Source of the DNA: an uncultured Methylophaga sp.
Lineage (GTDB): Bacteria > Pseudomonadota > Gammaproteobacteria > Nitrosococcales > Methylophagaceae
DNA length: 14,900 bases
Reading direction: 5' to 3'
NCBI GenBank assembly: GCA_947631375.1
Contig: CANRLD010000021.1
Coordinates: 1-14,900, forward strand
Of this stretch, positions 1 through 6,546 are shown piece by piece (positions within the stretch are counted from its first letter, which is position 1; every line of letters starts with the position of its first letter). A model generated the notes under the pieces. It had not been told where the DNA came from, did not search any database, and worked only from the letters and a program-made list of their open reading frames with translations. Made by a program: the position numbers and the translations under genes.

Positions 1-216
1 GAGGGCAGTGTGAAACGTAACAACCCGATTCGGGTCTTGCGTGATAATGTGGTGATTTATGAAGGTGAGCTCGAATCCTTGCGCCGCTTTAAAGATGATG
101 TCAATGAAGTCCAGGCCGGTACAGAATGCGGTATTGGCGTCAGGAACTACAAAGACGTCAAGCCAGGCGATCAGATCGAAGTGTTCGAACGCGTGCTGAT
201 GAAACCGAGTCTTTAA
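1..216 (+). CDS. infB: Translation initiation factor IF-2, C-terminal end (partial)
   Basis: This is the 3' end of infB, entering from the left edge in frame 1 and ending at TAA 214-216; the 71 visible residues are open from base 1. They match the last part of IF2 domain IV (C2), the beta-barrel that binds fMet-tRNA, and include the conserved stretches KRNNPIRVLRDN, YEGELESLRRFKDDV and ECGIGVRNYKDV, nearly identical to the E. coli C-terminus. IF2 is the GTPase that places initiator tRNA on the 30S subunit and promotes subunit joining. The GTPase domain lies outside the window. A GTG at position 10 is an internal valine, not a start. The stop codon shares one base with the rbfA ATG (TAATG), so translational coupling is likely. 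Identity is very secure. Confidence 0.97.
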   Translation, partial: EGSVKRNNPIRVLRDNVVIYEGELESLRRFKDDVNEVQAGTECGIGVRNYKDVKPGDQIEVFERVLMKPSL

Positions 217-611
217 TGGCGAGAGAATTTAGTCGTACTAATCGAATCAGTGAAGTCATGATGCGTGAACTGGCTTTACTGATTCAGCACGATCTGGCTG
301 ATCCCCGAGTTAGTATGGTCACGGTTTCTCATGTCGACGTGACGGCTGATTTGAAATATGCGCGGGTGTATGTCACGCGGCTGGCCGGCTTTGATTCAGA
401 AGAAGCTGCCGAACAGTGTCTGGCTGGTTTGACTAATGCTGCAGGTTATTTACGTCGGTCGCTGGCCAAACGGGTGAAGTTACGAGTGATGCCGGAATTG
501 CAGTTTCGTTATGATAAAACCCTGGAACACGGGTTTTACATGGATGAGCTGATTACGAAAGCCAACGCGGATATAAAAGACGACCAAACACCAGAAACCG
601 ATGAGGATTGA
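216..611 (+). CDS. rbfA: 30S ribosome-binding factor RbfA
   Basis: 131 residues, against 133 in E. coli. The N-terminus (MAREFSRTNRISEVMMREL) and the following segments (DPRVSMVTVSHVDVTADLKYARVYVT near residues 28-53 and FRYDKTLEHGFYMDELI near 104-120) are typical of RbfA, a single KH-like domain protein. RbfA binds the 30S subunit near helix 1 of 16S rRNA, takes part in late maturation, and is needed for cold adaptation in E. coli. The start chosen is ATG 216, which overlaps the infB stop by one base; the same frame stays open further upstream inside infB, but that extension has no resemblance to the family. The tail is acidic (about the last 12 residues), as often seen. It is the second visible gene of the infB-rbfA-truB operon. 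Confidence 0.96.
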   Translation: MAREFSRTNRISEVMMRELALLIQHDLADPRVSMVTVSHVDVTADLKYARVYVTRLAGFDSEEAAEQCLAGLTNAAGYLRRSLAKRVKLRVMPELQFRYDKTLEHGFYMDELITKANADIKDDQTPETDED

Positions 612-620
612 GTATTCACG

Positions 621-1538
621 ATGGCTCGGCGCAGTAAAAAAGGGCGCGATATCACCGGAATCGTGATTATTGATAAGCCTGCAGGTCTCAGTTCCAATCA
701 TGCATTACAGCGAGTAAAACGGTTATTTAATGCTAACAAGGCTGGGCATACCGGCAGCCTCGATCCGTTGGCAACCGGTGTGTTGCCGATATGCCTTGGT
801 GAAGCAACCAAACTTTCCACATATTTACTGGATGCTGACAAACAGTATCAGGTGCGTTGTCAGCTCGGCACGCTTACCGATACGGGTGACAGTGATGGCG
901 AAGTCATTTCCAAGTGTCCGATCCCTGATTTTTCCCCTACTGATTTGCAAAAGATATTGCAGCGTTTTATTGGCGAGCAACAACAGATCCCCCCTATGTT
1001 TTCAGCACTGAAGCATCAGGGACAACCGTTATATAAGCTTGCTCGTCAGGGGATCGAGATTGAGCGAAAATCGCGACAGATCACTGTTTACGATATCCAT
1101 TTATTGGCAAGTGATGCAGAGAGCTTTACCCTGCAGGTTGCCTGTAGTAAAGGCACTTACATTCGTACGTTAGTACAGGATATTGCGGCAGAGCTAAATA
1201 GTTGCGGGCATGTGACCATGCTGCGGCGAACAGCTGCGGCTGATTATGACTTAACACAGTCGATAACTCTGGATGCGTTGCAGCAAGTTGCTGAAACGCA
1301 GGATGTATCAGCTTTGGATGCGCTTTTACAACCGCCCGAAGAAGCGCTGTCTGACTGGTTGGCGATACACTTGAGTGCTGATAATTCGATTGACATACGC
1401 CATGGCCGTCCAGTCAAAACTGATGTTTTGGGGCAAACAGCGGATGTCAAATTATTTAATAACGATGAGATATTCTTCGGGATAGGCAGTCTGGCAGCTG
1501 ATGGCACCCTGTCAGCCAAGCGCTTGTTTGTCGTTTAA
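621..1538 (+). CDS. truB: tRNA pseudouridine(55) synthase TruB
   Basis: 305 residues, close to the E. coli length. TruB isomerises U55 in the T-loop of nearly all tRNAs and also acts as a tRNA-folding chaperone. The N-terminal signature GIVIIDKPAGLSSN (residues 13-26) and the catalytic motif GHTGSLDPLATGVLP (42-56) are intact; the catalytic aspartate is Asp48, the same number as in E. coli. Further family motifs are KQYQVRCQLGTLTDTGDSDGE, the PPMFSALKHQGQPLYKLAR block and CSKGTYIRTLVQDIA. The C-terminal part carries a small PUA-like domain, more diverged. It begins 9 nt after the rbfA stop, so it is cotranscribed. No strong Shine-Dalgarno is visible in that short gap, which fits coupling to rbfA. 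Confidence 0.97.
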   Translation: MARRSKKGRDITGIVIIDKPAGLSSNHALQRVKRLFNANKAGHTGSLDPLATGVLPICLGEATKLSTYLLDADKQYQVRCQLGTLTDTGDSDGEVISKCPIPDFSPTDLQKILQRFIGEQQQIPPMFSALKHQGQPLYKLARQGIEIERKSRQITVYDIHLLASDAESFTLQVACSKGTYIRTLVQDIAAELNSCGHVTMLRRTAAADYDLTQSITLDALQQVAETQDVSALDALLQPPEEALSDWLAIHLSADNSIDIRHGRPVKTDVLGQTADVKLFNNDEIFFGIGSLAADGTLSAKRLFVV

Positions 1539-1556
1539 CGGGGTGGTGCGGCTTGC

Positions 1557-1585
1557 TTGTTAATGGCAGGCAAACCCTGTAAAAT
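1557..1585 (+). promoter_or_regulatory. Candidate sigma70 promoter for rpsO-pnp
   Basis: A TTGTTA box (1557-1562) and a TAAAAT box (1580-1585) are separated by exactly 17 nt in the 149-nt gap between truB and rpsO. The placement matches the known internal promoter ahead of rpsO in E. coli. Transcription would begin near 1592, giving a leader of about 95 nt. An 8-bp perfect inverted repeat (CAGGCAAA 1567-1574, TTTGCCTG 1585-1592) overlaps the -10 region; it could act as an operator or as a weak hairpin in read-through RNA. Inferred from consensus only. Confidence 0.55.
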
Positions 1586-1611
1586 TTGCCTGAATTAAAA
1601 GGTTGGGTAAT

Positions 1612-1665
1612 CCGGTTTTTACCGGCTGGATTATTACAGAATTTAACGCATAGCTGAAAAGCTAT
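1612..1665 (+). promoter_or_regulatory. Structured rpsO leader, possible S15 autoregulatory element
   Basis: Two hairpins lie between the candidate promoter and the rpsO Shine-Dalgarno. The first pairs CCGGT (1612-1616) with ACCGG (1621-1625) around TTTT; the outer bases TAATCC and GGATTA offer an alternative pairing. The second is a perfect 6-bp stem, ATAGCT (1650-1655) with AGCTAT (1660-1665), closed by a GAAA tetraloop. It ends 12 nt before the GGAG ribosome-binding site. S15 is known to repress its own translation by binding leader RNA in several bacteria, with structures that differ between lineages. Assigning this leader to that role is inference. Confidence 0.45.
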
Positions 1666-1687
1666 TTATTTAGAGTTGGAGTTTTTA

Positions 1688-1957
1688 ATGTCAATTACCG
1701 CACAACAAAAGCAAGAAATCATCAAGAAATATGCACGATCAGAAGGTGATACCGGTTCAGCAGAAGTACAAATTGCCCTGTTGACCGCACGTATTACCAA
1801 TCTCTCAGACCATTTCAAAACGAATAACCATGACCACCATTCTCGTCAAGGTTTATTGAAAATGGTAAGTAGCCGCCGCAAAATGCTTGACTACCTGAAA
1901 AAAGCGGACATTACCCGCTATCGTGATTTGATTGCTGATTTAGGTCTGCGCCGTTAA
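1688..1957 (+). CDS. rpsO: 30S ribosomal protein S15
   Basis: 89 residues, exactly the E. coli length. S15 is a primary 16S rRNA-binding protein of the 30S platform and contributes to an intersubunit bridge. The rRNA-binding motif is present (GDTGSAEVQIALLTARI near residues 20-36, then HDHHSRQGLLKMVSSRRKMLDYL near 45-67), and the C-terminus GLRR is conserved. ATG 1688 is chosen because it gives the family start (MSITAQQKQEI) with GGAG at 1678-1681 six bases upstream. A TTG four codons earlier, at 1676, overlaps that Shine-Dalgarno and is rejected. It has its own candidate promoter and a structured leader, and is followed by pnp after 192 nt. Confidence 0.98.
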   Translation: MSITAQQKQEIIKKYARSEGDTGSAEVQIALLTARITNLSDHFKTNNHDHHSRQGLLKMVSSRRKMLDYLKKADITRYRDLIADLGLRR

Positions 1958-2033
1958 ATTGCCCGACGTGGTCTGCAAAATATCATTCCAAGCCTGTGTC
2001 AACAATTCTGGCATGAGCTTGAGGCGATGACTG

Positions 2034-2069
2034 ATATGCCCCTGATTCCCCAAGGTCTCAGGGGCATAT
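2034..2069 (+). promoter_or_regulatory. rpsO-pnp intergenic hairpin (attenuator or RNase III site)
   Basis: A perfect 12-bp inverted repeat, ATATGCCCCTGA (2034-2045) and TCAGGGGCATAT (2058-2069), surrounds a 12-nt loop 77 nt after the rpsO stop. The bases after it (TCATTTATG) are only mildly T-rich, so it is a poor intrinsic terminator. In E. coli the equivalent interval carries an attenuator and an RNase III-cleaved stem through which PNPase controls its own mRNA. The same place and a similar kind of structure suggest the same job here, but the RNase III role is inferred. A TATAAA at 2092-2097 could be the -10 of a second pnp promoter, but its -35 is poor. Confidence 0.6.
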
Positions 2070-2149
2070 TCATTTATGCGTGTAACAACTTTATAAAATT
2101 TGGTCATGAAAAGGTTTGTGACTGACGTAGTCAAGAGAAGGAAATAATA

Positions 2150-4243
2150 GTGAATTCAGTAAAAAAAACAGTCCAGTTCGGTGAACATGCCCTGAGTCTG
2201 GAAACCGGAAAAATCGCACGCCAGGCTGGTGCCGCTGTCATTGCCAGCTTAGGTGAAACTTCTGTACTGGTGACCGTGGTCGGCAAGAAAAATGTTAGCC
2301 CTGGTCAGGATTTTTTTCCGTTGACAGTCAACTATCAGGAACGTACTTATGCTGCAGGCAAGATTCCAGGCGGATTTTTCAAACGCGAAGGACGTCCTTC
2401 AGAAAAGGAAACGCTGACTTCTCGCCTTATTGATCGACCATTACGTCCGTTGTTCCCAAAAGATTTCATCAATGAAGTTCAGGTTATTGCCACGGTTATG
2501 GCGCTCGACCCGGAAGTCGATCCGGATATTCCTGCGATGATTGGTGCTTCAGCTGCACTGGCTATTTCCGGTATTCCGTTCAATGGCCCGTTGGGTGCTG
2601 CACGTGTTGGCTATGTAGATGGTAGTTACGTACTTAACCCATCGAAAAAGCAACTGGTCACCAGCTCACTGGATCTGGTTGTTGCCGGTACCGAAAGTGC
2701 CGTATTAATGGTTGAATCAGAAGCAGCTGAATTGCCGGAAGAAGTCATGTTGGGCTCAGTCATGTTTGGCCACCAGCAAATGCAAACAGCGATCAAACTG
2801 ATCGCCGAGTTAAAAGCCGAAATCAGTAAAGAGGCCTGGGAGTGGACGCCACCAGAGAAAGATGATCGCTTGTATAACGCAGTGAAAGAGCACGCGTTTG
2901 AAGGTATTAAGCAGGCTTATGCTGTCAGTGACAAGATGCAACGTCAGGATCAATTGGGCGATATCCGTCAAAGCGCTGTTGATGCTCTGCTTAGTGAAGA
3001 TGGTGAATGGAGCGAAGAAGACATTAAAAATGTCTTTGGCAAGCTGGAAAAAGAACTGGTTCGCGGACGAATTATTGCTGGTGAACCACGTATCGATGGT
3101 CGTAATACCAGCACTGTACGTCCGGTGTTTATTGAGACAACAGTCCTGCCGCGGGTTCATGGTTCAGCGTTGTTTACCCGTGGTGAAACACAGGCGCTTG
3201 TCGTTGCAACATTAGGGGCGGAACGTGATGCACAAATGATTGACGCGGTCGAGGGCGAGTATCGTGACCGCTTTATGCTGCATTATAACTTCCCTCCGTA
3301 TTGTGTTGGAGAAACCGGGTTTGTTGGCTCACCCAAGCGCCGTGAAATTGGTCATGGCAAGTTAGCAAAACGCGGTATCCAGGCTGTTATGCCTAGTGCA
3401 GAAGAATTCCCATATGTTGTGCGTGTGGTCTCTGAAATCACTGAATCCAATGGTTCAAGTTCGATGGCTTCTGTGTGTGGTACCTCACTGGCACTGATGG
3501 ATGCAGGGGTGCCTATTAAAGCGCCTGTCGCCGGTATTGCAATGGGGCTGATTAAAGAGTCTGAAGGATATGCCGTCTTGACTGATATTCTGGGAGACGA
3601 AGATCACCTGGGCGATATGGACTTTAAAGTTGCTGGTACTGAAAAAGGTGTGACCGCACTGCAAATGGATATCAAGATTGAAGGTATCAACGAAGAAATT
3701 ATGCGTACCGCACTGGCACAGGCGCGTGATGGTCGTCTGCATATTCTGGAAAAAATGAATGCCGTGATTTCAACGCACCGTCAGGAAATGTCAGAGTTTG
3801 CCCCACGCATCATTACTGTAAAAATCCATGCGGACAAAATACGTGATGTTATCGGTAAAGGCGGCGCGACTATTCGTGCCATTACTGAAGAAACCGGTGC
3901 AACGATTGATATTCAGGATGATGGCACAGTGATGATCTTTTCTTCTGATTTCAATGCGGGACAGGATGCGCTGCATCGTATTGAGCAAATCACCGCGGAA
4001 GTTGAAGTCGGAAAAGTGTATCAAGGCCGGGTTGTCAAATTGATGGATTTCGGTGCATTTGTCACTATTCTGCCGGGTAAAGATGGCCTGGTGCATATTT
4101 CACAAATCTCTGATGAACGTGTGGAAAATGTCAGCGACAAGCTGTCTGAAGGCGATGTCATCGAGGTGAAGGTGCTGGAAGTAGATCGCCAAGGCCGTAT
4201 TCGTTTGAGTATGAAAGCAGTAAACGAAACGTCTGACAGTTAA
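2150..4243 (+). CDS. pnp: Polyribonucleotide nucleotidyltransferase (PNPase)
   Basis: 697 residues (E. coli 711). PNPase is a trimeric, phosphate-dependent 3'-5' exoribonuclease and a core part of the RNA degradosome. Domain order is complete: first RNase PH domain (about 1-140), helical linker, second RNase PH domain (about 305-550), KH domain with GKGG at 569-572, and an S1 domain (about 620-690, beginning VGKVYQGRVVKLMDFGAF). The phosphate-binding GSSSM motif is at 435-439, and the aspartates Asp483 and Asp489 in GDEDHLGDMD align with catalytic Asp486 and Asp492 of E. coli. The start is GTG 2150 with AAGGAA at 2138-2143; no ATG gives the family N-terminus. It shares transcripts with rpsO and is probably controlled through the hairpin upstream. 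Confidence 0.97.
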   Translation: MNSVKKTVQFGEHALSLETGKIARQAGAAVIASLGETSVLVTVVGKKNVSPGQDFFPLTVNYQERTYAAGKIPGGFFKREGRPSEKETLTSRLIDRPLRPLFPKDFINEVQVIATVMALDPEVDPDIPAMIGASAALAISGIPFNGPLGAARVGYVDGSYVLNPSKKQLVTSSLDLVVAGTESAVLMVESEAAELPEEVMLGSVMFGHQQMQTAIKLIAELKAEISKEAWEWTPPEKDDRLYNAVKEHAFEGIKQAYAVSDKMQRQDQLGDIRQSAVDALLSEDGEWSEEDIKNVFGKLEKELVRGRIIAGEPRIDGRNTSTVRPVFIETTVLPRVHGSALFTRGETQALVVATLGAERDAQMIDAVEGEYRDRFMLHYNFPPYCVGETGFVGSPKRREIGHGKLAKRGIQAVMPSAEEFPYVVRVVSEITESNGSSSMASVCGTSLALMDAGVPIKAPVAGIAMGLIKESEGYAVLTDILGDEDHLGDMDFKVAGTEKGVTALQMDIKIEGINEEIMRTALAQARDGRLHILEKMNAVISTHRQEMSEFAPRIITVKIHADKIRDVIGKGGATIRAITEETGATIDIQDDGTVMIFSSDFNAGQDALHRIEQITAEVEVGKVYQGRVVKLMDFGAFVTILPGKDGLVHISQISDERVENVSDKLSEGDVIEVKVLEVDRQGRIRLSMKAVNETSDS

Positions 4244-4268
4244 CATTACTAGTTAGGCCGAGTTACAG

Positions 4269-4295
4269 AAAAACCCCGCACTGCGGGGTTTTTTT
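4269..4295 (+). terminator. Rho-independent terminator after pnp
   Basis: CCCCGC (4274-4279) pairs with GCGGGG (4283-4288) around an ACT loop, preceded by five A's and followed directly by seven T's (4289-4295). This is a textbook intrinsic terminator, 25 nt after the pnp stop, and closes the infB-pnp transcription unit. The A-tract before the stem would also give a T-tract in the antisense direction. Confidence 0.95.
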
Positions 4296-4337
4296 GTGCC
4301 AATTACATCGTCTGACAATGAATTTTTAAGCTTGCAG

Positions 4338-4382
4338 TTGACGATTGCTTAACGCAGCGATCATCATAGTTGCTGGAGCAAC
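4338..4382 (+). promoter_or_regulatory. Candidate promoter and palindromic operator for the DUF815 gene
   Basis: TTGACG (4338-4343, five of six consensus bases) and CATCAT (4362-4367, four of six) are 18 nt apart, downstream of the pnp terminator. Immediately after the -10 lies a perfect inverted repeat, GTTGCT-GG-AGCAAC (4369-4382), covering the expected transcription start. A dyad there could be a repressor site or simply a 5' hairpin of the mRNA. Consensus-based inference. Confidence 0.4.
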
Positions 4383-4412
4383 CTATTTCTCAGTTCAAGG
4401 AGTGTTCACTAG

Positions 4413-5186
4413 ATGAATAATCTGGATTGGCATCAAATCCGCGCTGCTGTTTGGCGACCACATACACAGAAGCTCAAGGCCATTACCCGTTTGGATCCGG
4501 TAAAGATGGAGCGGTTAATTGGCATTGAAACGCAAAAACAGCAGTTAGTGGAAAACACCCGCCGTTTCTTGCAGGGAAAACACAGTAATCATGCATTGCT
4601 GTGGGGCGCGCGAGGTACGGGAAAGTCTTCGTTGATTAAGGCATTGTTAAATGAGTTTGCCGGGCAAGGACTGCGAATGTTGCAAATAGACAAAGCTGAA
4701 CTGGGTTGGTTACCGGAAATTCTTGACGATCTAGAAGATCGACCATTTCACTTTGTAATTTTTTGTGATGATCTGTCGTTTGAACAAGACGAAGAGAGCT
4801 TTAAGCCGCTTAAAAGCCTGCTGGATGGCGGCCTTGAATTACCACCAGAAAACGTACGAATTTATGCTACTTCTAATCGTCGTCATTTGATGCCGGAACA
4901 GCAATCAGAAAACCAGGCCAGTCGTGTGGTGGATGGTGAAGTTCATTATGCTGACAGTCTGGAGGACAAACTGGCGCTGTCTGATCGCTTCGGTTTATGG
5001 CTATCGTTTTACCCACCGAACTGGGATACCTATCTGTTGATGATTGATGCGCTGTTTGCAAATGTGTCAGTAGAGCGTGAGTTGTTACATGAGCAGGCTA
5101 AATGGTTTGCCATGCAGCGTGCCAGTCATAGTGGTCGCACGGCGGTACAGTTCTACCGATACTATATGGATAAGGATGAAAACTAG
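4413..5186 (+). CDS. DUF815-family AAA+ ATPase
   Basis: 257 residues. It matches the DUF815 family of small single-domain AAA+ proteins, widespread but of unproven function. Visible parts: an N-terminal segment (AAVWRPHTQKLKAITRLDPV, 11-30), LIGIETQKQQLVENTRRFL (35-53) typical of the family, Walker A GARGTGKS (65-72), Walker B FVIFCDDL (114-121), a sensor-1-like ATSN (152-155), SDRFG (190-194) where an arginine finger would lie, and GRTA (241-244) as a sensor-2-like motif. No membrane segment or signal peptide is apparent, so it should be cytoplasmic. ATG 4413 has AAGGAG at 4397-4402 upstream. It is a single-gene unit after the pnp terminator and converges on the MFS gene. All ATPase residues look intact; the substrate is unknown. 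Confidence 0.88.
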   Translation: MNNLDWHQIRAAVWRPHTQKLKAITRLDPVKMERLIGIETQKQQLVENTRRFLQGKHSNHALLWGARGTGKSSLIKALLNEFAGQGLRMLQIDKAELGWLPEILDDLEDRPFHFVIFCDDLSFEQDEESFKPLKSLLDGGLELPPENVRIYATSNRRHLMPEQQSENQASRVVDGEVHYADSLEDKLALSDRFGLWLSFYPPNWDTYLLMIDALFANVSVERELLHEQAKWFAMQRASHSGRTAVQFYRYYMDKDEN

Positions 5187-5227
5187 AAACTGCCTGTCAG
5201 GCCTTATTTACAGTATCAGTGTGATGA

Positions 5228-5267
5228 CGCCTTAGCTGGCAGTATCAAAATACTGCCAGCTAAGGCG
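5228..5267. terminator. 18-bp perfect inverted repeat between convergent genes
   Basis: CGCCTTAGCTGGCAGTAT (5228-5245) and its exact reverse complement (5250-5267) are separated only by CAAA. The structure lies between the DUF815 stop (5186) and the MFS gene, and the MFS stop codon (TAG on the minus strand, 5260-5262) sits inside the stem. Neither side is followed by a T-run, so it is not a classic intrinsic terminator. A very stable hairpin between convergent genes most likely acts as a two-way transcript end or blocks 3' exonucleases. The role is inferred; the structure is certain. Confidence 0.7.
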
Positions 5268-6486
5268 AATCGCCGGACGAGTCTGGTGTGTGGTGACGAC
5301 AGCTACGCAATATGAGGGTCTTCAATGTGAAACCACTTATGGCACATACCGACATGACCGTAATCATTGGCCACAGACTGCCATCCCCGAAAGAAGTCAC
5401 CACCAGACCACTGGCAGCACCTGATAAAAAACCAGCGGAACCTAATACTGCGGTTGCTGTTGCGCTGCTGCGTGGAAACAGTTCTACGGTGCTGGCCACG
5501 GCGTTGGAAACGATAAATGCCTGAGCGCCAATAAACAGCATCACCCCGCCGACAATTACGATTAAATCAGGTTGTGTACTGAAAATAATATACAACAGCA
5601 TGAGGCTACCGGCACTGACTTGTAATAATTGCCCGAGCCGCAGCAGACAGGGAGGATCGTAAAAACGCAGCAGCCGGACATTAATCCGGTTAATCACGAT
5701 CATCATCAATACGTTGATGCCAAACAGCAGCGGATAGACAGAAGCGGAAACCCCAAAGTAGATCATATAAACAGAGGGAGAGGCGGTGATAAAGCTGAAC
5801 AAACCGCCATAGGCAAAGCTTTGAGCGGCCAGATACGCCAGCGCCTTGCGATGGGACAGGATTTCAATATAACGCCGCAGAGCGGATATTGATTGCTCCG
5901 TCTTGATACGCGTTTCTGGCAGTAAACGATAGAGCAGCAGCGCGATCAGCAATGCGTAGACAAACAACACAATAAAAATTGATTGCCAGCCAGCAAAATA
6001 CAGGCAGAGCACACCGATTAGTGGGGCTGATAACGGCGCAATCATCATGATGATTGCCATATGTGCCAAATAGCGGGCGCTATCGCGGCCACTGCTGATA
6101 TCACGAATGACCGCGGAAGAGTTCACAATCGCCATGCCGCCGCCAATGGCCTGGACGATCCGCCAGAACCATAATCCGTGTAGTGTTTGGCTGAATACAA
6201 TGCCCAGGCTGGCAAAACAGAACAGGCTGAGTCCGATAAAAATAATCCGCCGCCGACCAAAATGATCGGATAACGGCCCGCCTGTTAGTTGACCCACTGC
6301 AAACCCTGCCAGAAACAGGCTGAGGGACAACTCGATGCTATGAATGCTGACAGCGAAACTACTGGCCATCAGCGGCATCGCCGGTAAATAAGCATCTATT
6401 GCCAGCGGTGCAATAGCTGTTAATCCCGCCAAAAGCAGGATTAACTGTGCCACGTTATGGGTGGCTATCGGACGATGTTCAGTCAT
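5260..6486 (-). CDS. Bcr/CflA-type MFS drug exporter
   Basis: 408 residues with about 12 hydrophobic segments and hydrophilic ends, the layout of a DHA1 major facilitator antiporter in the inner membrane. The first membrane segment carries LAIDAYLPAMP (28-38), characteristic of the Bcr/CflA branch. Motif A is intact in the loop between segments 2 and 3 (GPLSDHFGRRR, 70-80) and motif B is in segment 4 (WRIVQAIGGG, Arg109). Family members export bicyclomycin, chloramphenicol, sulfonamides or small metabolites by proton exchange; the substrate here cannot be read from sequence. The start ATG 6484-6486 preserves the first membrane segment, but no clear Shine-Dalgarno precedes it. The gene follows the YbdG-like channel gene on the same strand with a 60-nt gap, so cotranscription is possible. 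Its stop codon is inside the 18-bp inverted repeat. Confidence 0.9.
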   Translation of the reverse strand: MTEHRPIATHNVAQLILLLAGLTAIAPLAIDAYLPAMPLMASSFAVSIHSIELSLSLFLAGFAVGQLTGGPLSDHFGRRRIIFIGLSLFCFASLGIVFSQTLHGLWFWRIVQAIGGGMAIVNSSAVIRDISSGRDSARYLAHMAIIMMIAPLSAPLIGVLCLYFAGWQSIFIVLFVYALLIALLLYRLLPETRIKTEQSISALRRYIEILSHRKALAYLAAQSFAYGGLFSFITASPSVYMIYFGVSASVYPLLFGINVLMMIVINRINVRLLRFYDPPCLLRLGQLLQVSAGSLMLLYIIFSTQPDLIVIVGGVMLFIGAQAFIVSNAVASTVELFPRSSATATAVLGSAGFLSGAASGLVVTSFGDGSLWPMITVMSVCAISGFTLKTLILRSCRHHTPDSSGDSP

Positions 6487-6546
6487 ATTTTAGTCAATGG
6501 ACTGTATGCAATGGCAGCATAGTGAATGCCTGGTAATTCAGTTACT

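Noticed and set aside
2810..4096. Several antisense frames of 85-116 codons within pnp.
   Set aside because: They are shadows of a highly conserved gene, with unlikely composition and no ribosome-binding sites.
5192..5202. GCCTG-T-CAGGC dyad just after the DUF815 stop as a terminator.
   Set aside because: Only about four pairs with a three-base loop and no T-run; too weak to be called.
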